DNA of 13,160 nucleotides from Synura sp. LO234KE (Eukaryota; Sar; Synurophyceae; Synurales; Mallomonadaceae): NCBI GenBank assembly GCA_015143735.1, contig VKHC01000336.1:1-13160 (forward strand), given 5' to 3'. A program made the translations under genes and the position numbers. How positions within the stretch are numbered: position 1 is the first letter of the stretch; every line of letters begins with the position of its first letter. Below, piece by piece: positions 1 through 7,781 of this stretch. A model generated the notes under the pieces. It was not told the origin of the DNA. It was given only the letters and a program-made list of their open reading frames with translations, and did no database searches.

Positions 1-2
1 TA

Positions 3-28
3 CTTCATGAGTTGCAAAACTCATCAAG
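3..28. repeat. short imperfect hairpin at the window edge
   Basis: Two 11-base arms (3-13 and 18-28) pair with one mismatch around a 4-base loop. The arms contain CATGAGTT and AACTCAT. It may belong to the same inverted-repeat element as the larger palindrome 50 bases downstream, which also has a CATGAGT core, but the element is cut by the window start. Confidence 0.5.
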
Positions 29-60
29 AAGGAAGGGGGAGTGTGCCATGTATATCAGCT

Positions 61-121
61 TAGTAATATCTTGAGGAGACTTTTATCACTCATGAGTGAT
101 AAAAGTCCCCCTAAGATACTT
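61..121. repeat. large inverted repeat with perfect 30-base palindromic core
   Basis: Positions 78-107 are a perfect palindrome with arms GACTTTTATCACTCA and TGAGTGATAAAAGTC and no loop. Pairing continues outward with a few mismatches (for example AAGATA at 112-117 against TATCTT at 67-72), giving arms of about 26-28 bases. Such structures occur in the centre or at the ends of foldback or MITE-type elements. No target-site duplication or transposase is visible, so element membership is inference. Confidence 0.75.
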
Positions 122-644
122 ATGTATCTATTTCATTCACTGGTCTTATATTGACTTGCTGTTTAATATAGACTTTCTTAAGTCTTGCTGATAATTAAGC
201 TGAGCCTTTTGACATTTTAGGTTCTGCTTCTTAACCTCAAACTAGCTAAGTACACTTAGATTACATTGTTTTTTGTTTTATCCTTATCTCGATACTTCTC
301 TCTATATACAAACGTTTCTGACTATTAATTGAGATCACAATCAAAGATTAACTGATCCAATAATACCAATAATGCACTTAAACCGTTTAATTGGATACTT
401 GAAGTTAACTAGAAGAAGCTGCGGTAGCACCACCTCCATATTTGAATGCAATCCAGAGCAAGTTAATAACTATAATTTTATTATTTTCAAATTTGATACA
501 TTTGATTTTTTTATTGAGCTATCAGATTATTTCTTTCGAGATAGTAACGAAGTGTGCGTGCAGAAAAAATGAGTCAATGTGTTGTATTTTCTTGATTGTT
601 TTATCGAAATGACGTCAGATTTCTATGCAACATAATTATTTTAC
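122..644 (+). other. 5' intergenic flank of the OYE gene, no gene seen
   Basis: This AT-rich stretch has a chance-length open frame at 372-572 (66 codons, low-complexity F/N-rich product, no recognisable motif), which I do not call a gene. The last 40 bases hold the CRE-type site and two upstream ATG triplets described separately. No clear TATA box stands at a fixed distance from the coding start. Confidence 0.5.
610..617. promoter_or_regulatory. perfect CRE-type palindrome TGACGTCA
   Basis: TGACGTCA lies 28-35 bases upstream of the OYE start codon. It is the full palindromic binding site of CREB/ATF-type bZIP factors, and TGACGT elements are known regulators of CO2/cAMP-responsive genes in diatoms. 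The match is exact, but an 8-mer arises by chance about once in 65 kb, so only its position close to the start supports function. It could also lie in the transcribed leader. Confidence 0.4.
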
Positions 645-663
645 ATGTCCGATCTTTCTTTGA
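625..663 (+). promoter_or_regulatory. upstream ORF overlapping the OYE start out of frame
   Basis: An ATG at 625 opens a 12-codon frame that ends with TGA at 661-663, past the OYE ATG at 645 and in another frame. A second upstream ATG at 609 opens an 8-codon frame ending at TAA 633-635, in frame with the OYE gene. If transcription starts upstream of 609, ribosomes would meet both before the main start. Either the true start of transcription lies between 628 and 644, or the uORFs lower translation. Confidence 0.35.
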
Positions 664-2376
664 AATTGTTACAGCCAACAACCATTGGGAGTACCCCGAT
701 TAAGAACAGAATTGCTCTTGCAGCACTTACTCGAGCTCGTGCTGGTGAGGATGAAAATGCTAACAAACCCTGGATTATTGAATACTACAAGCAAAGGGCA
801 TCCGCTGGTATTATAATTACCGAGGCAACAAGCATTTCTGCGCAAGGAAGGGGATGGGCACAAGCCGCATCAATTCAAAGTGACGATCATGCACAGGGCT
901 GGAAGGCGGTGACCGATGCAGTCCATCAAGTAGGTCAGACAGCGATTTTTGCACAATTATGGCACATGGGCAGGGCTAGTCACTCAACTTATGGTTTACA
1001 TCCTGTCGCGCCTTCAGCGATCGCTGCTGTAGGAACCACCCATGGGGCAGATTTTCAGAAGTATCCTTATGAGGTTCCAAGAGAGCTGACCATCGAGGAA
1101 ATTCGTAGCACCATTCAGGATTATAAAAGCGCAGCTAAACGAGCTGTAGATGCAGGATTCGACGGTGTCGAAGTTCACGCTGCCAACGGATATCTCATCG
1201 ACGAGTTTCTGCAATCCACCTCGAATAAAAGAGATGATATTTATGGAGGGTCGTTCGAGAACAGGTTTAGATTCTTGAAAGAAGTTTTAGAAGCTATACT
1301 TGAAATTTTGCCTGCTGAGAAGATTGGTGTCAAGTTATCACCGCATGGAATATATAATGATATGGGAAGCGAAGACAATTATGAAGCATACAGTTACTTC
1401 ATCGCTGAAGTAAGGCTGCTGTTATGATCGGTCATTGTAAACCTAATTAATGTAAACTGCTTTCGTCTATTAGCTAGCAAAATATAATCTGGGATTTCTT
1501 GATGTAATGGACGGTTTGGCTTTTGGCTTTCATAACAAGTGCAAAGCGATAACAATATCCGAGATTAGGAAGTGAGACCTACCATTGACTTATATTGTGT
1601 AGTCGCTTCTTAACACAGACTTTTATACATCGGTAATCTTTTATTAAAGGTTGTATCCTGGTTTCATTATTGCCAATTGCGGGTAAGTGCTAAAAGTTAT
1701 TTACTAGTTTTGTTTCTCATTTCCAAAGGCAAACTCGATATATCCGCCACGTTATTGCAGCTACACGCCGGAGTCCGCTGAAGAAGTGATTCAGAAGGGG
1801 GATGCCGATGCGGTCGCTTTCGGTAAGATGTTGTTCATATGCACGTAGAGTTGTTAGCGCGATGACTTTCATTTTATATCCGATCTTAAACGGCGAGTGG
1901 CTATTCTCAATCTAATCGATGGGGCCTCCTGCTGACGTTGTTGCTTTGTCACCAGGACGTCTGTACCTTGCAAATCCGGACCTTCCTCAACGAATTGCTA
2001 ATGGTTGGCCCTTGGCGGCGGTCCCTGACCCCAAGACCTGGTCGTCGGCTCCCTACGCCAACCCGAGTGAGTAGTTATAGAGCAGCACTATTCTCTTGTA
2101 TTATGAAAATGGTTAGGACAGATGTGTTGGGTTGGAAACGAGAGTAGCGTAGCTTGTAGAAGTCATGGTTATAATAAATGGACATGTGCGTAGCTCAGAG
2201 GAACACGATGGTCTGTAAGAATAATGTTATTGAAAACCTGTCTGATATACGAATTATAATTGGTGCATGAAGACGCTCCTCATAATACTGGCTTAATTAT
2301 TTTACCGTCGGGTCACTGTCCAGGTGAAGGCTACTCTGACTATCCGGTCTACTCGACTGAGGGATCCAACGCTTAA
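645..2376 (+). CDS. old yellow enzyme (NADH:flavin oxidoreductase / 12-oxophytodienoate reductase-like), six exons
   Basis: FMN-dependent ene-reductase of the OYE TIM-barrel family; members reduce activated C=C bonds (oxylipins such as 12-oxophytodienoate, enones, nitro compounds) with NAD(P)H. Exons: 645-1409, 1474-1571, 1650-1682, 1761-1822, 1956-2066, 2324-2376; joined they give 373 codons plus TAA, the usual family length. Seen: N-terminal NRIALAALTR (T29), QLWHMGR (Q104), catalytic VHAANGY (H178, N181, Y183), YGGSFENR at 200-207, DVMDGLAFGFH at 265-275, the FMN-phosphate loop IANCGYTPE at 295-303, and AFGRLYLANPDL at 318-329. The usual RLSP is KLSP (K230). The start is fixed by an in-frame TAA at 633-635. 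All junctions are GT-AG and keep frame (phases 0,2,2,1,1). There is no signal peptide, so it is probably cytosolic; it ends in SNA, close to but not a canonical SKL peroxisomal signal. The exact substrate cannot be told. Exon boundaries are my inference from splice sites plus family continuity. Confidence 0.95.
1410..2323 (+). other. five short spliceosomal introns of the OYE gene
   Basis: Introns: 1410-1473 (64 nt, GTAAGG...TTAG), 1572-1649 (78 nt, GTGAGA...AAAG), 1683-1760 (78 nt, GTAAGT...GCAG), 1823-1955 (133 nt, GTAAGA...CCAG) and 2067-2323 (257 nt, GTGAGT...CCAG). They cluster in the last third of the coding region and isolate a 33-base exon (1650-1682) encoding most of the FMN-phosphate loop. 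Donors fit GTRAGN; acceptor tracts are weak for intron 2 (AAAG). Open frames inside intron 5 are not genes. Confidence 0.9.
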
Positions 2377-2390
2377 ATTTTATAACCCTT

Positions 2391-2435
2391 CGTGCTCGTT
2401 GGATGGACAAGTAACGTGATCGTTGGATGGACAAG
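2391..2435. repeat. 24-base tandem duplication past the OYE stop
   Basis: CGTTGGATGGACAAG occurs twice (2397-2411 and 2421-2435). The copies extend to 21 bases with one mismatch (2391-2411 and 2415-2435), a period of 24. They start 15 bases after the OYE stop codon, in its probable 3' untranslated region. A replication-slippage duplication is the simplest explanation. Confidence 0.8.
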
Positions 2436-2678
2436 AAAAATGTTTTCACTTTCATCTTCGCGTTAGTTGAAGACGAGCGTTATGCGCCTGTTTTAATTGT
2501 CGGTAATTAATCGTACCTTTTGGCGAAGTTTTCTCTGCGTCGGTGTGTTGTTCGTCCGCTCCCATCTGAAACCCGAAATAGGAGTGAACAGGTGACGCAG
2601 GCTACTAAATGGTTAATAGTTGGCGAAAAAAGCGTCGAAAAAATTAGCAAGGAACTCACCGACGACGGAAAGCAGTAA
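2427..2678 (+). pseudogene. open frame broken by one stop, unknown
   Basis: From the ATG at 2427 the frame is open to TAA at 2676-2678 except for one TAA at 2508-2510: 27 codons, then 55. The second part has a charged, amphipathic stretch that would suit a helix (KWLIVGEKSVEKISKEL). I recognise no family. It starts within the tandem duplication and lies 50 bases past the OYE gene on the same strand. It may be a decayed gene or transposon fragment, or chance: one stop in 84 codons is uncommon but not decisive at this base composition. A competing open frame at 2620-2841 lacks an ATG and directly follows a stop. Confidence 0.2.
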
Positions 2679-3000
2679 AAGTAGAAGTTGTACATTATCG
2701 CGACCACCCGTTAAAGGGAAGAACGGCGTGCGCGACTGCCCCCTTAATGGGTTTGATGAATATCCAGTACTTATACAATACGTCGTAGAGAAACCCGCTT
2801 GGTGGCATCGGTGCACCTTTTCATACCATGAAAATATGTAGAGAATCATCCAGATGTATCGTGGTTAAAACCACAGAAAGCACGGTGAAGCACCGCTAAA
2901 AGATGATCTTTACGGATGGGTAATTGGGTAAAAAATCAAAATATGCTAAGTCTAAAACAAAAAGATTGCGATGCAGATGGTTGCTTAGTTTTGCACCAGG
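2679..3000. other. intergenic stretch, no supported gene
   Basis: Contains the 3' part of the competing + strand frame (to 2841), with a basic N-terminal part and no family motif, then AT-rich sequence. A perfect-stem hairpin GTGGTTAAAACCAC lies near 2863-2876. The 16-base arm CATCGGTGCACCTTTT at 2806-2821 recurs inverted near 3200. Confidence 0.4.
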
Positions 3001-3213
3001 ATGAAAGGTGGATACTTTACGTTTTTAATTTGTTGCTTTTGCAGCACCATACTACACATGGAGATGCCAAATCTTTCAGATGGTGATGATATCAGCGCAT
3101 GCATTTCTAAAGATTTTTTTATTAAAGCACCAGATGAATCTAGCATAAAGAAAGATTTTCCTGTAAAAGCTACAGAATGGATTGCTGCAGATATGGCAAA
3201 AGGTGCACCGATG
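2806..3213. repeat. 16-base inverted repeat 376 bases apart
   Basis: CATCGGTGCACCTTTT at 2806-2821 is repeated exactly in reverse complement at 3198-3213. The flanks do not align for more than a few bases, but both arms sit beside a similar run (GGTGG / CCACCCC). Further GGTGCACC words occur at 3463-3470 and, partly, near 4817. This could be terminal repeats of a small non-autonomous element or a remnant of local inversion; the distance and exactness make pure chance unlikely but possible. Confidence 0.5.
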
Positions 3214-3261
3214 GGGTGGTATCTTCTATCAGCAGAAAGTAGCCCGTGTGGGCGGTGGTAG
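3001..3261 (+). CDS. possible small secreted protein, 86 residues
   Basis: An ATG-started frame encodes 86 residues. The N-terminus looks like a signal peptide: MKGG, then hydrophobic YFTFLICCFCSTILHM to about residue 20. The rest is acidic then mixed (LSDGDD near 25-30, KDFPVKATEWIAADMAKGAP near 51-70) and contains two cysteines besides the three in the leader. No known family is recognised. Against it: no homologue can be named, the last residues run into a GC-rich stretch where several frames are open, and the hydrophobic leader overlaps a pyrimidine-rich TTTTGCAG that could instead be an intron acceptor at 3043. Could be an effector-type orphan gene, an exon of a lost gene, or chance. Confidence 0.22.
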   Translation: MKGGYFTFLICCFCSTILHMEMPNLSDGDDISACISKDFFIKAPDESSIKKDFPVKATEWIAADMAKGAPMGWYLLSAESSPCGRW

Positions 3262-4215
3262 TGACAAATCCCCTCTTCACGACTGGGCTATGGGCTTGGG
3301 ATGGAGCGAAATTCAGAGAGACGACGATCTTTTCCCGCATCTCGATACGAGCATCGCCACTCGTATTCCGCTCTGCACAAGGGGGTTCTGAAATTTACCA
3401 TGTTCTCTATAACAGCCGCTTCTCCATGAGTGTTCACGAGCACTTCAAAGTAGGTACGCCATAGGTGCACCAAAATCCATTTGTAGATTAAAATCGAAAT
3501 ATGTGGTATTTTCGTGGTCGATGAATCTGCCTTTATTTTTAAAAATTATCTAGCTTCCAGTTACTATATATCTGGTCCACAAAAATACCTTTGCTTAGAT
3601 AGCTAGCCTCCTGACATATTTTCACTGTAGTGGCCGGCTGCAGATAAATATTTTACGTTTTTCGACTCGAACATTTTTTTTGGAAGATTGCTCGTTTTAC
3701 GTAAGTGTTCCGATTGCTAAAAAATCCAGATATTGAGCTGGTAGCAGGAAATATTGGTGATATAAACGATAATGAATCATTATATTATGTTATTCCCCCA
3801 CCTTAACCTCCTTCAATTACTACTATAGATTCTGGTTTGGCGCCTCCTCAGCGAATGATGAGGGGGGGGCATAAACAGTTTGAACTCCGATGTATTTTCA
3901 GTTAATGATCATATACACCACGTACCGATACCTCGAAAAGATTCCACAAACATACTACTAGTTTTACTTTTCATATATATTTTATATCGTGAGCTTTTAC
4001 GTTAATATGTGGTTGTATTGAGGTGGACCACAAGCACCATAATTTGCCAGATTTAGGTGATGGTCCAGTTTTATCTTTTTCAGGGTTTCTTCCATGCATT
4101 TTTGTGGTTTTAATCCACACTGCATATAGGATATTATTTTAGATTTTGAGGCTCTGAATAGGGCTCTACGATCATCGCCATGTTACAGTGGCTGGGCGTT
4201 CCTGGCCTTCCCTAA
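3262..4215. other. AT-rich intergenic stretch with scattered hairpins
   Basis: No gene is supported. At 3240-3480 two + frames and one minus frame overlap in a GC-richer patch, with none favoured. An imperfect hairpin pairs TGGTATTTTCGTGG near 3503 with TCCACAAAAATACC near 3576. A run of eight G lies at about 3861-3868. Near 4105 GTGGTTTTAATCCAC is self-complementary at its ends and resembles, inverted, the hairpin word at 2863. Confidence 0.4.
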
Positions 4216-4297
4216 ACGCATCGTCAAGTGACACTTCGACTGAACGAAAATTTCGAGGATCTCAAACATCTCCAGATCAGGAGACTTGAGCCCGTAA

Positions 4298-4630
4298 CAA
4301 GCCATCCTGCTAAATTGGCGTCCCCCGCCAGAGGGGAGCCAGCTGCTCGGTTTCTACGACGGTCGTATCCTGGTCCAAGCAATTCCTGGGGACGGTATAT
4401 TTCTGCCTCGTGGGGTATGCGTCCCCCACATTGGACCTGGAACTCCCACGCCGCATGATGGTGTTCTCCGTCGTTGTTCCTTCGCCACGGTTGTTGGAAA
4501 GCCAGCTGTGGGGTTTCTCTTCGTGACAAGTTTTCCTGGGCTCGTATCAAGAAATGTATTGTACCAAGTGGTACTGTTTCTGATTAAAAAATATTTTCCT
4601 GTTGGTTTTACTCTAATATCTACTAGTTAG
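4298..4630 (+). pseudogene. GC-rich open frame with weak similarity to exosome-cap N-terminal domain (Rrp4/Rrp40/Csl4 type)
   Basis: A frame of 110 codons without ATG near its start runs to TAG 4628-4630 through a GC-richer island (about 4170-4555). The centre has the spaced pattern AIPGD, then IGPGT, then DGVL and SFATVVGKP. That order (PGD, about 13 residues, G-x-GT, then DG-x-[IL]-x-x-S-x-A-x-x-x-G) recalls the ECR1_N domain opening RNA-exosome cap subunits. The S1 and KH domains that should follow are absent: beyond about 4540 the sequence turns AT-rich. At best it is a lost exon or gene fragment. The other two + frames and a 108-codon minus frame (4224-4550) are also nearly open here, so simple lack of stops in GC-rich DNA is a serious alternative. 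Confidence 0.2.
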
Positions 4631-4886
4631 CAGCAGTACTCAACTCGTGTTCTCTTTGACAATTAGTAGATCGTAGAATCACTATTCCAATATAGATGCT
4701 TGTGCAACACCTCTCGATAATTCTTTCTGTCATCCTGACTGAATTAGAGACACTGCTCTGGTTCGCATAAGCTGATATCATATTCTGACGGGGAGTAGTA
4801 AACGTGTGATGATTTTTGCACCGGTCTACATAAAGTCATTCTCCAGAATTCTTGGAACATAGGATCCGATTTTGGAACATTTTTTG

Positions 4887-4930
4887 AAGCTTAATAACAT
4901 TTCAACCCAAGCTTAATAACATTTCAACCC
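4887..4930. repeat. perfect 22-base tandem duplication
   Basis: Two head-to-tail identical copies (4887-4908 and 4909-4930), each starting AAGCTTAATAACATTTC and ending AACCC, followed by AA as if a third copy began. Complete identity in otherwise degenerate DNA points to a recent slippage event. Confidence 0.9.
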
Positions 4931-5202
4931 AAACGTTTTAAACAATTTGGTTCCAGATTATCATAGAACACAATAATGGAAATATTTTCGCTTGCGGAAC
5001 AATCTTGAGTATCTCTGAGTGATGAGAAATTTTGCACTGTAGGTTACATTATATTCTTGCTACTTTGAATGTGTTTTGTTTTTCAGCTGTAACTTCAGCC
5101 ATACGTTGAATCTAAGCTTCTACTACATAAATTTGAGCTCCTCAAATGATTCTATGTCGACTGACCTATCACAAGTATATTATCAAACCATTTGAGAAAG
5201 AT

Positions 5203-5252
5203 CTTCAACTTCAACTTCAAACTTAACAATTGTCTTGAACTTCAAGTTGAAG
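5203..5252. repeat. CTTCAA triplicate facing an inverted arm
   Basis: Three perfect CTTCAA hexamers (5203-5220) are followed by AAGTTGAAG at 5244-5252, which can pair with CTTCAACTT in either of two registers. The result is a hairpin with slipped alternatives. No gene context suggests a role. Confidence 0.5.
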
Positions 5253-5587
5253 TGAAGAAAATCAACAGTGAGAACGTGAAAATGCACTTTTAAATGCAAT
5301 TTTTACTTGGAGCATGTTTAGATATCGAGAAAGTTGCTGCTTAAGAGATAGGACGGAATAAAAACGTCCAAAAATGATACTTTACTTAAAATTCAACGTC
5401 AATTTCATATCAATAAAAACATGAAAACGGAAGAGGATGGTATTATACGTACATCTAGAGAGTATGACAATAAACTACGCAAGATATATGCAGGAATTAA
5501 ACAGATTAAAAATATGGAAACAATTAATTATTTTACAAACACTACTCACGAATGATTTTAATAATTTCAGCTGCACTATATTCCCAG

Positions 5588-6460
5588 GGTACGTGGATAT
5601 TGCCTTTTTATCTCCTATCTAGTTACTCTTTCCTATTCGTGATTTGAGAGGTCTTCAATAGCTTGAAATACTTCTAATACATTACTCTACTCGCGATAAT
5701 AAGTTGAGTGTGGTAGTTCAATATATTGCCAAAGTTATATCTTCTCAAACGGTTGACCACCTCGTAAAAACGTGGAAATCGCCTTATTATCTCCTGACAC
5801 TCCTATATAACTCTTAACCAATCGCGATTTGCGAGGTCCACAATAGCTTGAATTACTTGTTATACGATGTGCTAGCCGCGTATATAAGTTGAGCGTGGTT
5901 GTCACATATATTGCCAAAGTTATGTCCTTGCAAACCGTCGACAACCTCGTGAAAACGTGGAAATTTCCTCTTTATCTCCTATGTAGTAACTCTTCCCTAT
6001 TCGTGATTTGAGAGGTCTACAATAGCTTGAAATACTTCTAATACATTACTCTACTCGCGTTAATAAGTTGAGTGTGGTAGTTCAATATATTGCCAAAGTT
6101 ATATCTTCTCAAACGGTCGACCACCTCGTAAAAGCGTGGATATTGCCCTATTATCTCCTATATAACTCTTCACCAATCGCGATTTGAGAGGTCTACAATA
6201 GCTTGAAGTAATTGTTATACGATGTGCTAGCCGCTTATATAAGTTGAGTATAGTAGATCGATATATTGCCAAAATTATGTCCTTTCAAACCGTCGTCCAC
6301 CTTGTAAAAACGTGGTTCTATAGTATTTTCTTCAAAACTCGTCACCAATAGCGATTTGAGAGGGCTATATTAGCTTGAATTTCTTGTTTTTTATTTTTCT
6401 AAGTGCGGATAAAAGTTGTGTGCACTAGTTCGATGAATTGACGAAGCTATTTATCAAAAA
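5588..6460. repeat. ~180-base satellite-like tandem array with A-B-A-B-B' order
   Basis: Five monomers begin at the recurring word RCGTGG: 5591, 5770, 5955, 6134 and 6310 (lengths 179, 185, 179, 176, about 150). Shared core words include GATTTGAGAGG, AATAGCTTGAA, AAGTTGAG and ATATTGCCAAA. Monomers 1 and 3 differ at 9 of 179 positions by my alignment (about 95% identity). Monomers 2 and 4 align at about 85%, monomer 2 having 9 extra bases (near 5796-5804). The A and B types are much less alike, so the repeating unit is an A-B dimer of about 364 bases. Monomer 5 is a diverged, truncated B type that fades near 6460. The array carries no long open frame; the 69-codon minus frame at 5735-5944 is incidental. 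Confidence 0.93.
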
Positions 6461-7185
6461 GCTTATTTTACTGCTGGGGGGGCTCGCGTTTCTGCAGGTT
6501 TCTTCAAATAACGTGGCCACATGGAATGGTTTATGATATATAATGGATGAGTCATATGTACTAGACCTTCAATTTCATTTCTGAATAAATGTACGGTCTA
6601 TATCATGAAGAAATACAGTCAAATACCCCAGGATGTCAAATATATATGAAATTTTGGAACAATTTTGTTCCAAAACATCTGGAGAATAACTTGCATAAGA
6701 TTTTTTGTACTCCGATTCTGACAAGTTTTGCATCAGAATTAGCAAAAGGAACAGTAGACTTTAGATCACAGTTATCTAAGCCATCAAAGCGCAGTTGGTA
6801 TCGCCCTAGGCTTCTTGCGTTTCCAAAATTTATGTAATCGTAAATTCCAAAACAGAAGTCTCCGGTCCCTAACTCGGTTTTGTCAAAAGTAGACGACGCC
6901 GCAACATCATTACCAGTGGCTGAAGCCTGGATTTTTAGCCCAAATAATCCTAAACGCGACAAAATATTTTATTTCCAGAATGTAATGCTCGGACAATAGC
7001 ATCACAGAATTTGGGGACCTCGCCGACGTGGAAAAATGCAATAGTTAGAAGGCGTATCAGCAATACCTTAAACGGGTAATAGTGGTATCTCAAATCTCAA
7101 ATGTTTAGAAGATGCGTAAACCTAGACGTCGGATGATCATGACGGGAGCCAGGAAGCAGAACAATTAATAAGTAGATTGTCAATA
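6461..7185. other. stretch past the satellite, only weak open frames
   Basis: A minus-strand frame at 6636-6962 (108 codons) and a plus frame at 6589-6837 (82 codons) overlap. The minus product has a plausible mixed composition with aromatic-rich DFCFGIYDYINF in its middle, but no family is recognised and neither frame has supporting splice sites or a neighbour. A run of seven G lies near 6475-6481. I call no gene. Confidence 0.35.
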
Positions 7186-7631
7186 TTATCTGCAACGATA
7201 TCTCACCTTGATATTCTCCTTTGAGCCCGGATCAATATCTTCACTATACTTCGCCTGATTATGAGCTTCAGTCTACTTTGAACGTTGCTTCCATCTCTTG
7301 AATCCCATGAAGCACTGCTTGAAATGGACTGGAGCTGATCCCCTCGCTATTTTCAACTGCGTTCTCAGTCCTGTAGAGTTCCCCGTGTCTATGTCTCCCA
7401 CACCGCATGTGGCTTCTCCAACACTGGCTTCTACGAACAAGTTAGCTACGGAGTGGAAAGCAAAGGTATCAGTGTTGGAAACAACGAGCATCCCCAATCC
7501 CTTCACCCCTCCTGAATCCCAATATCTTCTTTGAATTGAAATACTTCGTCGCTGAGGATGAAATCTTGCTTTTTCAGCCAACCCTGCCCGGCCAGTTGTT
7601 TTCGCTCCTCCCAACTCACCGAGTCCGTTCT
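7186..7631 (-). pseudogene. minus-strand open frame interrupted by one stop, unknown
   Basis: Read on the minus strand, the frame is open from about 7628 down to TAA at 7188-7186, with one TAG at 7275-7273: about 119 codons before it and 28 after. The tail ends in a stretch where GTGAGA (near 7206-7201) would be a splice donor. The product is a normal-looking mixture (for example VVSNTDTFAFHSVANLFVEA) but matches no family I know. No ATG opens the frame. It overlaps the 3' part of the 7503-7694 frame in another phase, so at most one is real, or both are pieces of one frameshifted gene. An overlapping + strand frame (7298-7534) is proline/serine-rich and looks like its shadow. Confidence 0.2.
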
Positions 7632-7694
7632 ATTAAGTTCCTCTCTGTGAACGAGGAGAGCAACCGAGAAAAGAAAATACTGACAGGGACCCAT
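7503..7694 (-). CDS. possible small protein with hydrophobic leader, 63 residues
   Basis: On the minus strand an ATG at 7694 opens 63 codons ending at 7503; the frame is open back to about 7790 without another ATG. The N-terminus (MGPCQYFLFSVALLVH) is hydrophobic for about 16 residues, then the chain is strongly charged (EERKQLAGQGWLKKQDFIL, then acidic FKEDIG). This split is signal-peptide-like, but the leader has only a polar cysteine/glutamine start and no positive residue. No family is recognised. It may continue by frameshift or splicing into the interrupted minus frame described at 7186-7631. Confidence 0.18.
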   Translation of the reverse strand: MGPCQYFLFSVALLVHREELNRTDSVSWEERKQLAGQGWLKKQDFILSDEVFQFKEDIGIQEG

Positions 7695-7781
7695 TAATTT
7701 TTCACCTCCACCGCCAACATCTTCTTTTTCAACCCACACACTATGACGAGCAATCAGTATTACACTCCATGCCGACGCCAC

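Larger units (their letters stand above)
4631..5587. other. AT-rich intergenic stretch, no gene seen
   Basis: Holds the 22-base tandem duplication and a CTTCAA hairpin, listed separately. The only frame over 60 codons (5437-5622) runs into the satellite array and has a composition-driven K/I/N/Y-rich product. Confidence 0.5.

Noticed and set aside
372-572. 66-codon + strand open frame upstream of the OYE gene
   Set aside because: Low-complexity F/N/I-rich product explained by AT-rich composition; no motif, no splice or promoter support.
1938-2147. 69-codon frame inside the OYE gene
   Set aside because: It reads OYE exon 5 in the wrong phase and continues into intron 5; the true phase gives GRLYLANPDL and the family C-terminus.
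2620-2841. Basic 73-residue + frame
   Set aside because: No ATG, directly preceded by a stop, competes with two other frames, and no DNA-binding or transposase motif can be confirmed.
5588-6460. CRISPR-like array
   Set aside because: Repeats are contiguous ~180-base monomers without unique spacers, in a eukaryotic sequence.
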